A stretch of 64,000 nt of DNA, taken from the NCBI GenBank assembly GCA_003024175.1, contig MDYQ01000001.1, positions 62,001 to 126,000 of the forward strand. Direction: 5' to 3'. A model generated the notes under the pieces. That model saw only the letters and a program-made list of their open reading frames with translations. It was not told the origin of the DNA and searched no databases. This stretch comes from Planoprotostelium fungivorum. Lineage: Eukaryota > Evosea > Variosea > Cavosteliida > Cavosteliaceae. Numbering within the stretch: the first letter of the stretch is position 1; every line of letters begins with the position of its first letter. Below are positions 1 to 10,460 of the stretch, one piece after another. A program made the translations under genes and the position numbers.

Positions 1-671
1 GAGGAAGCAGTCAGACCGCCCAGTGGCAGGGACACTTTGAGCACCCGAACTCAGACGGTCATATTGGAGGATGTCCGAACCAGTCTTCTTTATGTAAGTG
101 TGTGAATATGAATACTTTAATAATCTATGTAGATGTTTTTCGGTGAGTCGATTCGGAGATCCGTTGACTGCTTACATCACCAGGTCTAGCAGCCTTTTTT
201 GGAACGGGAAATATTGCCTCCATAAGCTCTTTTGAGATTTCATCTGCGTTCAGATTTACCACAGTATTTGAGCCTTTTCTTATGACTTCGCTGCTAGTCT
301 GGAAGGTGAATCAGGTTCACTTCTGACGACACTCATGTGCTATCAGGTTATAATTCCCTTCGCTCTGGTTGCTCTTGTCTTTCGAGTGATGAGCAGGCGG
401 CTGCGCATATTTGAGACAGGAAGTCTTTTGCTTGTGGTGGCCTTCTCTGACATCATGTCCCTCACCTTCCTCTTTCTCATCAAAACGGATGGTATTAGCT
501 GCCAATCTTCCTCTTCTGATGATGACAGGTTCATGGAAAGACATTGGCACATCCATATCTCACTTTGCAGTCTCCAATGCATATATTCTCATCCAATTGC
601 TGCTTTTTTGGGCAACAGACATTGCGCTCATCCAAATGCAGGTTGTCGAACGGCAAGAGAAATTTCTCTGA
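1..671 (+). CDS. PIGN: GPI ethanolamine phosphate transferase 1 (PIG-N/Mcd4), C-terminal part
   Basis: This is the 3' end of a gene that begins left of the window. Exons read as 1-93, 133-142 (a 10-nt micro-exon), 184-305, 347-491 and 529-671, joined by GT-AG introns of 37-41 nt. The spliced protein contains the PIG-N C-terminal signature [14 protein letters not shown], then hydrophobic segments and the closing block [15 protein letters not shown], which match the conserved last transmembrane helices of the family. PIG-N is an ER multi-pass enzyme that adds phosphoethanolamine to the first mannose of the GPI precursor. Its catalytic lumenal domain lies outside the window. The stop at 669-671 is about 50 bp before the next start. 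Identification is by family recognition and is firm. Confidence 0.93.
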
Positions 672-723
672 TAAAGCTTTGAGGAAATATGATTTTTAGT
701 TTATTGTTCCATTTTCCTTCGCG

Positions 724-2379
724 ATGGTCGGCCCTTCACACAGAGACACACCAACATTTGTGAAGAACACATCAAGCCCACAAGCTACGAGTGTGTTCTT
801 TTCAGAGTGCGCATTTGCTTGAGTTTGGATCTGATTAGTTGTTAGACTACCCTCCAAAGATGATAGACCGGAAGCATGGGATGCTCGCATCAAATCTTGG
901 ACACAAGTGGGACTGATCTTATTTTCATTTAGATTACTGTTATGTCGACCGTTTTTTCAGATTCTTGAGGAGTGGAGTCAACTCAACAATAAGTTTATCT
1001 TCACGATCGAAGGTTTAGCGGATGAGTTTTGCAAAGATGGACTTCGACCCATCTGTCTCGCTCCAATAGTGGTACGTTACCATTCGTGCATCTTTTGTGA
1101 GCCCATCTCATTGTGTAAACAGGATAAAATGTCTCGTGATGGCCTCCTCACAACTCCACAACAGGTATAAATTCATCTTCATCACGTTCTGATTTTCGAA
1201 GATTCTGTCTTATACTGAGAGTTGGACTTGGTGGATCATCCGCAAGACGATCTCCGCTGTTGCTTCACCCATCCGATCCCCTGGTACACCATCGAAATCA
1301 ACCAAATTTGTGATGGTCAATCTTCTTAGAAGGAAGGCCCAGAGCATGCTCGAAGCAAATGACGGACACCTGACGACGGTCAAGAAGCTGAAGAATCAAT
1401 ATGTCAAAGAGGTAATGAACGTATGCCCTACACCCAATGAATTATCTCAGGGATTAGATGCAGAACACGTGAATCTGTGTTTACACTACCTCGCTCCGAA
1501 AGGACAGGTGAATGGATGATCATTGTTGAGAACTGAGAGGACTGAGGTGGTATTGTTTCCCTTGCGTGGCGGCGAGCAGGGTGTCAAATTCACATCAGAT
1601 CGACAGGGTCTCAGATCAGCCGACTCCGAAATAATGAGCGTACAGTTGACCTTAGATCTTATCACCGAACAAATGAACCAGATGGAAGAAGAAATCCTCT
1701 TGTGAGTTCGATCGTTCATTCGTCACTGATGCCAACAGAGCCCAACGACAGGCATTGAAATCCAAACAACAGGGACAGACGAACACTGCACTGATGCACC
1801 TTAAGAGATCGAAACACCTGCAATGCATCCGAGATAAAAGGCAAGCATCCATGGCAAATCTAGAGATCCTCATTGCCAAGATGGAAGAGTTCCAAACAGA
1901 TGAGCAGGTCTGTTCTTTTGAAGGTCAAGTAGAGCTGACAGAGGACAGATTGCTCAGGCGATGCAGATTGGAGTGGACGGACTGAAGATTCAATTCAAGA
2001 AACTGAATGTCGACCAAGTGGAGAACATTCGAGAGGAACTGGATGAAGTACTGGCTGATCAAAGAGAGGTGTCTGATGAATCATCACCGTCTCTGAGGGA
2101 TGATAGGTTGATCAAGCAATTGCTGGTGCAAATGAGGCTGTCATGTCTTCTGCTGGTGTCCTCGTCGATGATGAAGAATTGGAGAGGGAATTGGAGGGAT
2201 TGATGAAAGAGGAAGTGCTGATGGAAGCAAAGAGAGACGAGGACTTTGCAGGCCAATTCAAGATGCCGTCTGTGCCCACTCATTCGCCAATCAGAAGCCC
2301 AGACAAAAGAATTACAGCCGCAGAAGCGGACGATATGTTGAGAGATTTGCAGGAGGGCGTCTCTCGCTTGGGAATATAG
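724..2379 (+). CDS. CHMP7: CHMP7-like ESCRT-III subunit
   Basis: Spliced reading gives an N-terminal winged-helix-like region: exon 1 from ATG 724, a second exon near 838-906, then LEEWSQL and FIFTIEGLADEFCKDGLRP. A charged Snf7 coiled-coil domain follows, with MLEANDGHLTTVKKLKNQY, later MEEFQTDEQV, and an acidic tail with ANEAVMSSAGVLVDDEELE. The acidic ELE/LMKEE patch is typical of Snf7-family C-termini that bind MIT domains. CHMP7 proteins recruit ESCRT-III to the inner nuclear membrane and endosomes. Seven or more short introns are inferred. An alternative to the 907-960 intron is read-through, which would add 18 residues. The stop at 2377-2379 lies only 13 nt before the ATG of the next gene. 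Confidence 0.88.
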
Positions 2380-2392
2380 GGAATTGATTAAA

Positions 2393-5044
2393 ATGGAAGA
2401 TGAATTGTTTCCGTCTACAATCAGAAAAGTCTGGTTTAAAAGCAATTTACAAGAACACGAGATGAAAGGATGGTGGCTGTTCGCTCTTGGCCTCATCATA
2501 TTGGCAATAGGAGTGACGCGTGTTTTATATCGTTATGCCGACTTCAAAAGAATTGGATGGTGGCCATTTCTCATTGTATGGATAGGCTGGTACCTCAATT
2601 TCTCAATCATATTACTCGTTCCTTTGGATATTGCTAGGGTAATGAATTTTCTCAACAGTATTCTCCTAATCAAAGAGCAGTCTAAGCACGAGAAATGCAT
2701 CCAATCAGTGTACTCAAATACGACCCTCGTACCAACTTCCTCAGCAACTGAAGAGGAATTACACGAGGCCTGTGGAGGTGGACCCTGGATTTTAGTAGAC
2801 AAGAGATTTTGCGAGATCTTGTGGTACACAATCTATTGGACAACTTACATTTTATGCTGGTGGGTTTGACGTAGTGGGGTATTACAAAACATGTACTCAA
2901 CTATATCAGGACGGCGTACCCGATCACTCAGTCCTTCAACATGGTTGGCGAGTTCTTCTTCTTTGAGAAGATAAGAGCTGCTATTCGTCTCAACTTGATC
3001 TTCTATGCTATATATGCTGCAATCGGTTAGTCTCACGATTAATTTGCCTAATCTCCGCAGGATTTGTTTTGGTTTTTGCTGGTCTACTGTGGAACCAAAT
3101 CAAAGTGGAACATCTAACCAACATTGAGATGGTCAGGAACGTGGCTGTGGCTGCTTCTAATTCGTATGGAATGTTCCTCATGATGTGTTTTCTGGGTTAC
3201 TCATTGGTAGAAAACGTGGGATACTACTGGAGACATAGTGATGACCAAGGGATGCTAAACTATTATTATTTCTTGGCAGCCAGATATAAGGACAATTACA
3301 TCAATGCAAAGAAGCATTTAGACAAAGTGAGACTGAAGTTATGCATGAGACTGATCCAAACAGGTGTTGAAGCAGATCAGAATGTACGAAGAGAAGGTAC
3401 ATGAGCATGACCCTTTTCGACCTCTTGTTGAGCGCATCATTGGTGATGTATGTTCCTTTCATGTCATCAATCTCATTCGCAAACAGACTCCTACCATATA
3501 CAAAGACGTTTATTTAGGAGAAGGAGATTCAATGTGCACATATGAAAAACTAGTCAACCTCAACCACGATCTGAAGGAATGTATGCATTCCACCATGGCT
3601 AGCAGAAGGTTAGATCATCATCCATTAGTATTTGTTGAACACGAGCAGTCTCTACGTCAATCTGTTACATAGAACTTTTCATTTGGAGGACGTTATTGAT
3701 TCGAAGAGAAGACCATCACATGTGATAGAATGGGAGTTTGAAACGAAGAGAACGGGGAGATTGGCATTCCTTGGGGATCGGTTAGGTATGTGTCTTGACT
3801 GATTATGATTCATTACGCTTAGAGTGGATTTGGTATCACTGGTTGCACAGACCAGTCTTCATCTTGTTGGCACTGTTGTGTACGTGTATGGGTCTCATCA
3901 TCATCTGGTCGGAAGAGGTATACAACCATTCATACCTTTTATTGAAGCATACATAGGTGTTCAGTCTTCAACAGAAACTGCAGAGTCCAGTGGAATTATC
4001 CATATTTGCTCACATGCTCCATTCTGACACCCTGCCTTTTGAGATCCTAGTGGGTTATTATCGTTTACATGTCCCTTACAATACATACAGTGGCTTTTTG
4101 TATTTATTCCCATTGCTTACATGGCTGGATGTTGTTATTCCTCTTTGTTCAAAATCAATTTCTTTGGAATGTACCGTCTCATACCACACCACCAATCAAA
4201 CGCTCAGTCACTTATATATAATTCAATGTATATCGCCAGGTGATGTAGTGGATCTTAGCTTGTTTTGACATTTACAGATTGACATTCCCCATTGCATACA
4301 ATTTTATGTTGATGTCAAAGACTGGTATTACATTGCAGGACGAGCAGGATTCAGACACTGCTTTCAGCACCATCTATTCTAGACCAATCAAGTTTGTCTA
4401 TTTTTAGTAGAATGATTGAATGACGAGCAGGCGAGCACTGCCCATGTTTGAGGATTTCAGCTATTTCTTCCCGCTCATCTTGGGTGTTTTGTGCATCCTC
4501 ACTTTTTTTGACGTCTGGAGTAAGATCATTCTCAATTGCTGTGTGGCTTCTGTCAGAAGGTGAACACATGATAGTTGCATTATTGACTGAGATAGATTCA
4601 CTGGAGTATATGATAAATCTGTATCAGCAGTACAGATTGTTCAAGGGAAAGAGTTTGTAGCTGAGGAAAGAGAGCGGAAACGAAGAGGAGAAGCATTTTC
4701 CATTGATTCTGTTGGTATAGTGGTGAGTCAATCTGCTCCTTTATCTGTCTGACATTATTTGCAGCCACAGAGCCAATTCAATATGGTAGATGAAACAGGA
4801 CTACCAGTACACCAACAACCAGCAGAACAAAAACCATTTTCATTCCAAAACCTATGGACGAAGATGTCCTCTACTACAAACACTTCAAACCAAACAATGT
4901 CTTCATCATTAGAGATGATCAATAAGGTGATATGGTATGATATGATGTTCTGAATATGAATAGACAGTCAAGGCAAAGCCTCCACATAGGAGTAACAATA
5001 GTAAAGTAGAGGGAATCAGAGCCAAATATTGTGAGAATTATTAG
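2393..5044 (+). CDS. LMBRD2: LMBR1-like membrane protein (LMBD2 family)
   Basis: Multi-pass membrane protein built from many short exons. The first exon (ATG 2393, near 2850) gives hydrophobic helices with YRYADFKRIGWWPF and WYLNFSIILLVPLDIAR, which match the start of LMBD2 proteins. Later blocks are also characteristic: AASNSYGMFLMMCFLGYSLVE, TFEW-like EWEFETKRTGR, IIIWSEE, and YYRLHVPYNTYSG. The C-terminus is soluble and polar. LMBD2 proteins are plasma-membrane or endosomal proteins with roles in receptor regulation and actin signalling in other eukaryotes; that role is family knowledge, not visible here. The final exon (about 4965-5044) ends with TAG at 5042-5044. The start is 13 nt after the CHMP7 stop on the same strand. 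Confidence 0.88.
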
Positions 5045-7368
5045 AGTACAATTGCTCACATTGTACAGCACGTCTAGATTCCGAATCATCAGAATTGTGA
5101 AGAATAAATAGCAGTGCAGAATAGACCTCATCACAATATAATGTATCTATGATGCCGAAGCCAAGCCAAAGAGAAGCAACAGGAGGTACAGAAACAAGAA
5201 CACGTGCAGGAGATCGAATTACCCAGGACGCGAGCCGCTGAGGATGATGAGATCTGACCCGTACGGTGATGATGAAGTCAGCCCACGAAGTAGCAGCGTG
5301 AAATTGTAGAATTCGTTAAGAACGCCTCAAAGGTGAAGATACCTCCGAGAAAGAGGAACAAGGACAGAAGGGCTGCCGTGTGACGAACGACGAAGAGTTG
5401 AAGCTGAAGAAGAGAATCAAGGGAGATTCGGCTGGCAGCGAGGAGGAACGTCGACTCTGAAGAAGTCGTCCACAGGAAGAGCTCTCTGATGAGGACACCA
5501 AGTTGAAGATGCAAGAAGGGAACGAAAGCTACCATGAAGAAGGCCGTCAGCTCTAACTTGGAGTAAGACACCAAATCAAAATAGAACACTGAAAGAAGCA
5601 ATGTGACCAACAAGAGAGAAGCCAGCTCTGACTCTGAGGAAGAAGCTCTACCGAAGAGAAAAGGTGACCGTGTGATAAATGTCAAACCGAAAAGTTACAG
5701 CGAAGAAGAGGGACGTCAGAGATGAATGCAAGAGACACTGACACGAGAAGGAAATAAATGAAAACAAGAAGATCTCCGTACTGGGAGACGCCAGCCCTGA
5801 TTCTGTGCAAGTCAAGCCGAGAAAGAAGGGTAGAATAAGTGAAAGCGGACCTTATTGACTATCACGACTGATTCTGAGAAAGGGACAGACTCTACGAAGA
5901 ACGAGAAGGGATCGAAGGCTGCTGTGAACAAGCATATCTATGAACCCTGAGCACAAGAAGACCAGCGGGACCAAAGATGCTGTACAGAGAGATGTCAGCT
6001 CTGGGTATGAGCCAAAGGCCAAGAGCATATTCAGAGGAGATCAGCTCAGACTTTGATGAAGAGATGAATTCCGAAAATAGGAATGAGAGGAAGATGACTC
6101 GGAAGAAGAACGAAATGGATCGAGGGTAGACCTCAAAATAGAAGACAGCTCGACTCTGAGGAGGATACTCATCTTCAGAAGTTGGAGCACCAAGAGACTG
6201 GGTCGTCCAAGAGGCTGAGAAGAGGGAAGAGCGACACCGACTCCTCCGACGCGGACGTAGCAGAAGAAGACGCGATCCGAAAGTCACTCACGTGAAAGGT
6301 GAAAGTATTGGACCTTCCATGGTGGAGACGACCAGATTGACAAGGCGTACGAAACATCATTGATGGAGATTGGTAATCCGGGAAAAGGAAAATCGCGTGC
6401 CTTACAGGAGACGGGGAAGGCGTATGGCCGTAGATAATTCCAACAATAAAGGTGATCACCTGACTTAGTAATCCCTGATGTCTTCATCACAAGAAAATCA
6501 CCGGTGGCAAGTTCTTTGAGTTCTGTATCACCTTCGAGACCCGGGTCAGCTCCCACATCAGGAGAGTTAAAAATCATAATGGGCAGCCGCATGTGGCACC
6601 AACTGGTGAGTGGCATACGCTATGCATGTTGAATTGATGGAAATTGCAGATAGGGCAGAGGAATATATCTATTTCGGCGGAACAGGTTCTAGAACAGCTT
6701 GCAGAGGCAGAGGGAATCGAGCTGGAGGACACGAGAGTTGTTGCCTGCATCGACTCTTGTCATTCTTCAAGCACAGGACAATTTAGCAAGCTTTTTGCCG
6801 ATGGCAGTCAAACACTACGATCAGCTTGAATCTAGTCTTATCTGGGTCATCATGAGATCATACCTGGCACGAGAGGGCATACGATAGCATCATTGGCTGG
6901 CTACCGCCACTTCTCACGCGAACTCACTGGGTACAATTACGACCAAGTTCAACTATACCGACTACGCTTGCCCAGTCTCAGGTTGGTGCCTGAGCTCAAT
7001 CATCTCACGGACATTGACTACAACAGCTGGGCCTACTTGGGCAGCGGAGGCGAAACCGACCAGGAAGCAGCCACGCATTCGAGGTCTTCATTGACCAGCT
7101 CCGAAGCCATATCAATCTCAGTTCACGAGACAACTTCTGGACCTAGAAGAACAACGATATCACAGGAGGCCTGTATTTTCGTGATTCAGTTTGATACAAT
7201 TATTCATTCTTGTACCACTGATTGATGAGTGCTCTACTGCATCCCCTGCACTCGTTGGTACGGGGGCTCCAGTTCAGATAATGCGCCGTGGGAGGTGGTA
7301 TCCCGTAACATTCGCATTCAAGTGAGAGTTGTAGATTAGGGCCTGGCATAATATTCTCTTTTTGTGTG
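5045..7368. other. 2.3-kb tract without a convincing intact gene; decayed repeat region plus broken coding fragments
   Basis: No long open frame or consistent splice chain is found. From about 5150 to 6290 the + strand is purine-rich. It carries recurring, drifting units that in one frame or another read as S-S-D-S-E-E-E followed by basic residues (for example near 5435, 5631, 5868, 6045, 6146 and 6231), each cut by stops. From about 6480 to 7180 there are short protein-like pieces, such as GGKFFEFCITFETRV near 6495 and AFEVFIDQLRSHINL near 7078, but they do not join cleanly. The simplest reading is a decayed gene for a nucleolar- or chromatin-type acidic/basic repeat protein, next to a second broken fragment. 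A small amount of real coding sequence with unusual splicing cannot be excluded. Confidence 0.45.
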
Positions 7369-8555
7369 ATGCCAACCAATCGTACGGCGCTTCGTACGCT
7401 CATCGTACTTATTTCTTATTTTATATCACAAGCAATCGCTTTTGAGGTACAGAATTTCGTAGTTAGCGAGGTAACCTCTCTTCAGATGCCCTCACCGATT
7501 TGCAATGATACTCTAAATGGAAGTTATCTATTCAACGGTTGCCACATAGATAGTACCAAATATCTCATACCGTCCGCCATCTCCTTTCAAATCTTGCAAT
7601 GGTTTACTGTGAGTTGGCGATGTGTCCTGAATTCACGTTCTTTAGTTTCCGACTGTCATGATATTGTGTGTCAGTCTATTATTTGTTGTCGTTGGTGCTC
7701 GCCCCTCACTGGACATCGAAGGCGATTCCTCAGAAGTGAATGCCAAGTGTGTAGCAGATCCGCATCATCCAAAGATTGAATCCTTTACAGGGTGGATAGT
7801 ATACGTCTACAAACGGTCTTTCTACTGTTTCGCATGGCGTTGGTGTATTCTCTTACGTGGTGGTTGAAGATGGTCATCAGCCAGAAGAGACCCTGCGATT
7901 GCCTAGCGGAGTATCCTTACGATAATGAACGCTACCCAACATACGGTACCATTCATCAAGTAGGAATCTTAGTCATCCAGGTCTTCATTACGTGGGCGAG
8001 GGTCCTTGGGGAATGCCATCTTCCTTGGTCTCAATCTCCGCTGTTGTAGGCTTATTCTTATCTCACAAAATCAATCTTTTTGCTGGAATTGCATTACCTC
8101 TGCTTGTAGCGGCAGCCAAGCTGACATTGGGTAATATGAGTCATTTCCCTCTCACCCGTAATTACTTTAGGTTATAATTCTCTGGGTCAAGTATTAGCGG
8201 CAATAGCCCTAGGCATAGTGATACACTTATACAGCATGTTTACCCCATCCATTTTTCGAGCACTCGATTTCTCAGCCAATTTGATCGGAGGGTTGATAGC
8301 ATTCTTCGTCACAAGAGTAATTCATTTCTGTCCAACCGTCTTCTGATGGGAGACTTTCAGCATCAACGTCCACAAGAGGATTACGGGTACATCAACTACT
8401 TCTTCCATGGGGTAGCCTGGCAGGTCTTTGTCGTTCTCGTATTATTCACCATGTTTGACTGGTCTTTCGTCAAAAGCATATTAATGAAGCCAGCACACAA
8501 CATGAACATATCCGACTTCCAGTACTACATGCCGCTCAACGGTACTGACTTATGA
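7369..8555 (+). CDS. PAP2-like multi-pass membrane protein with degenerate phosphatase motifs
   Basis: Five or six exons from ATG 7369 encode a hydrophobic N-terminal helix and several more membrane segments. The first PAP2 phosphatase motif, K-x6-R-P, is present as KMVISQKRP. Motif 2 should read PSGH but is MPSSL, so the catalytic histidine position is leucine. Motif 3 (SR-x5-H-x3-D) falls at LTLGYNSLGQVLAAIAL, which lacks the arginine and histidine. The fold therefore looks like lipid phosphatase/phosphotransferase, but the sequence predicts no acid-phosphatase chemistry. Introns include one at 8161-8170 (acceptor side) and one at about 8313-8360. The stop is at 8553-8555, 33 nt before the next gene on the same strand. 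Family assignment is an inference from topology plus motif 1. Confidence 0.6.
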
Positions 8556-8588
8556 CTTGGAAAAGCTTATCGCTGACCCAGTTCAGAG

Positions 8589-9604
8589 ATGTCACAAAGA
8601 AAAAGGAGCGGACGAATGGTCTCACTGTACATTGTGGGCCTCTTCCTCGTATTGATTGGAATCACCCTAGGAATCGACATTTGGGTAATAAAAAAGTGGG
8701 GTTAATTTACTCACTCGTTGTAGACATATGGGATAGAACACGATCACATGATTGCCGTCATGAGCTGGCTTCCAAAAGGCGCACTGGCTAATCTCCCCTC
8801 GATGTTCTCGAAGATACGTCAAAGGGGGAGAGACATGTCTGAGAAGTTCATCTTTGGAAGGCGTCAAGTTGAGGTACAGCGAAACATGAACCTGTTCAAT
8901 AGTGTGCTTAAAAGAAATCAACAAAAAATATACGAGGAAGCGAAAATGATGCACAGAATGAGAGTCGAAAAGACGGATAAGATGGTGACAACTACTGTAG
9001 AGAAGTTGAATGAGCAGAAAAAGGCGTTCGTGAGTAGCAAAACCATACGATCTGCTGAAATCCTCAGGAAGCTGAACTGGAACGGTACCTCTTGAACATG
9101 GAGCAGAGATTAGATACAGTTGTGATAGAGAGTCGAGTGCGAGTACAAAAGAGGACCAAAGAGAACATAGCGATTCTGAAGGCCCAAGGTGACCTCCAGT
9201 CTCTCTCTTTCGAGCAGCTGTGGAAGTGTAGAACTCCCTTGGATTTGAAAGGTGAGGCTGGAAGAGGGCAAACGTGAATGTAAAGCAGATCAGTGTAGCG
9301 CCAGAGATTGGTCAGTGATCAGTGGGGTGAGGTGGAGCACACGCTCACCGTGTTGACGTGTGATCAGGTCATCGAAAAACACAATTTGGATGATCCCATG
9401 CTTCACCGATTGGAGGATGAGATACTCGGCTTGACAAACATTGCAAAACAATACGAAGAGAAATTGGCACAAACAGGTGAGGAGTAGTGGCAGATTTTGT
9501 TGACGTGAACAGGGGAGGACATCATGAAACACGATTGGTTGAGCAAACATGACAGCAGGGCCTTGTTGGATAAATACATTGACGAAATGTCAAAAAAGAA
9601 ATGA
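8589..9604 (+). CDS. Hypothetical single-pass membrane coiled-coil protein
   Basis: I do not recognise this gene. ATG 8589 opens a short basic N-terminus followed by one hydrophobic helix (LYIVGLFLVLIGITLGI). The rest is a long charged region with coiled-coil character: KRNQQKIYEEAKMMHRM, LERYLLNMEQRLD and LEDEILGLTNIAKQYEEKL. It ends with KYIDEMSKKK and a TGA at 9602-9604. Introns are placed at about 8688-8724 and 9029-9064, and another runs from about 9222 into the exon that starts near 9308; the last of these is uncertain because the simplest donor puts a stop in frame. Topology suggests a type II or tail-facing membrane tether with a cytosolic coiled coil. It starts 33 nt after the PAP2-like gene, so co-regulation is possible. 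Confidence 0.55.
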
Positions 9605-9644
9605 CAAGAATGGTCTTCCTCTATTCATTCGGCTTGGAATGAGT

Positions 9645-10445
9645 TCAGGCGTCTGCGTCTGCAGCTGCATTCGGATTTCCCTCTCGTAGGATCTCTCTCC
9701 TCTTCTCCTTCAGTGCCAGCTTCTTTTCCACTGCCTGAACAATGTTATCTCACTGTCCATATCATGTTCCTCACCTTTCTCAGGATCGCTGCGTGCTTGT
9801 CCCTCGCCTCCTTTCTCGCCTCTTTGTTTCTGGCGGCTATGGATTGCATTCTCTTCGACTCTGGTTCTTCTCCCTATCAAACTGAGTGTCAAGTTGAATG
9901 GATGAGTGACGAACCATTCTGTATTTGATAATCCAGTGGATGATGTGTCTTCGAGCCCGCACTGGAATTCCCCTGTTCTTCATGATGATTCGATCGCTCG
10001 TCATAAGGTCCTTCCAATCGGTGAACTTGTCACTGTACTTCTCGCAATCATTACCGATCTTGTGTAAGAAAACATCCTTCGTGATACCATCTTTGGAGAT
10101 TTAGTATTTGTCTACAACATCATCGACTTACATCTCGGTTGTGGCACTCCCTCTTTGGGAGGAATCTTGTTCAACACCTTTGAAGAATCAGAAACATCCT
10201 GTATGACAGCGCTGAGAGCTCGCCTGCGGGGGTATGTCGTTTCGGTGCACAAGATCACCGACGAGAGGGTATGTGACCAACTTTCTCATTCTTGGTGGCG
10301 TATCGTCTGTAGAATAGAAAGAAGCTAGCTTGGGAATTGAGTAGGGCTTGTTGAGGGTAGTTTGACTCGCGATCTTTTGGAAGATCCTCTGCTGAGCAAG
10401 TGGGTGGGGTCTCACCAGGAGGGGGATTCTCTGCAGGAGAGCCAT
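9645..10445 (-). CDS. MRPS41: Mitochondrial small ribosomal subunit protein mS41 (IGR motif, FYV4-like)
   Basis: Read on the minus strand from ATG at 10443-10445. The N-terminus is basic and hydroxylated without acids (MALLQRIPLLVRPHPLAQQ), as expected for a mitochondrial presequence. The core is the IGR domain: FLHKIGNDCEKYSDKFTDW, then DLMTSDRIIMKNRGIPVRARR and HWIIKYRMGEEPE. This matches the FYV4/mS41 family almost block for block. The C-terminus is a charged helix (ARNKEARKEARDKH, KKLALKEKRREIL) ending in ADADA and a stop at 9645-9647. Introns sit near 10200-10280, 10085-10125, 9865-9910 and 9737-9772. The protein is expected in the head of the mitoribosome small subunit. It is divergent from the F-box gene that starts at 10461. 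Confidence 0.85.
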
Positions 10446-10460
10446 CCTTGATTCTGTTTA

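Noticed and set aside
335-682. 115-codon + frame overlapping the PIGN end
   Set aside because: It reads through an intron. The spliced frame matches conserved PIG-N residues exactly and ends at 671.
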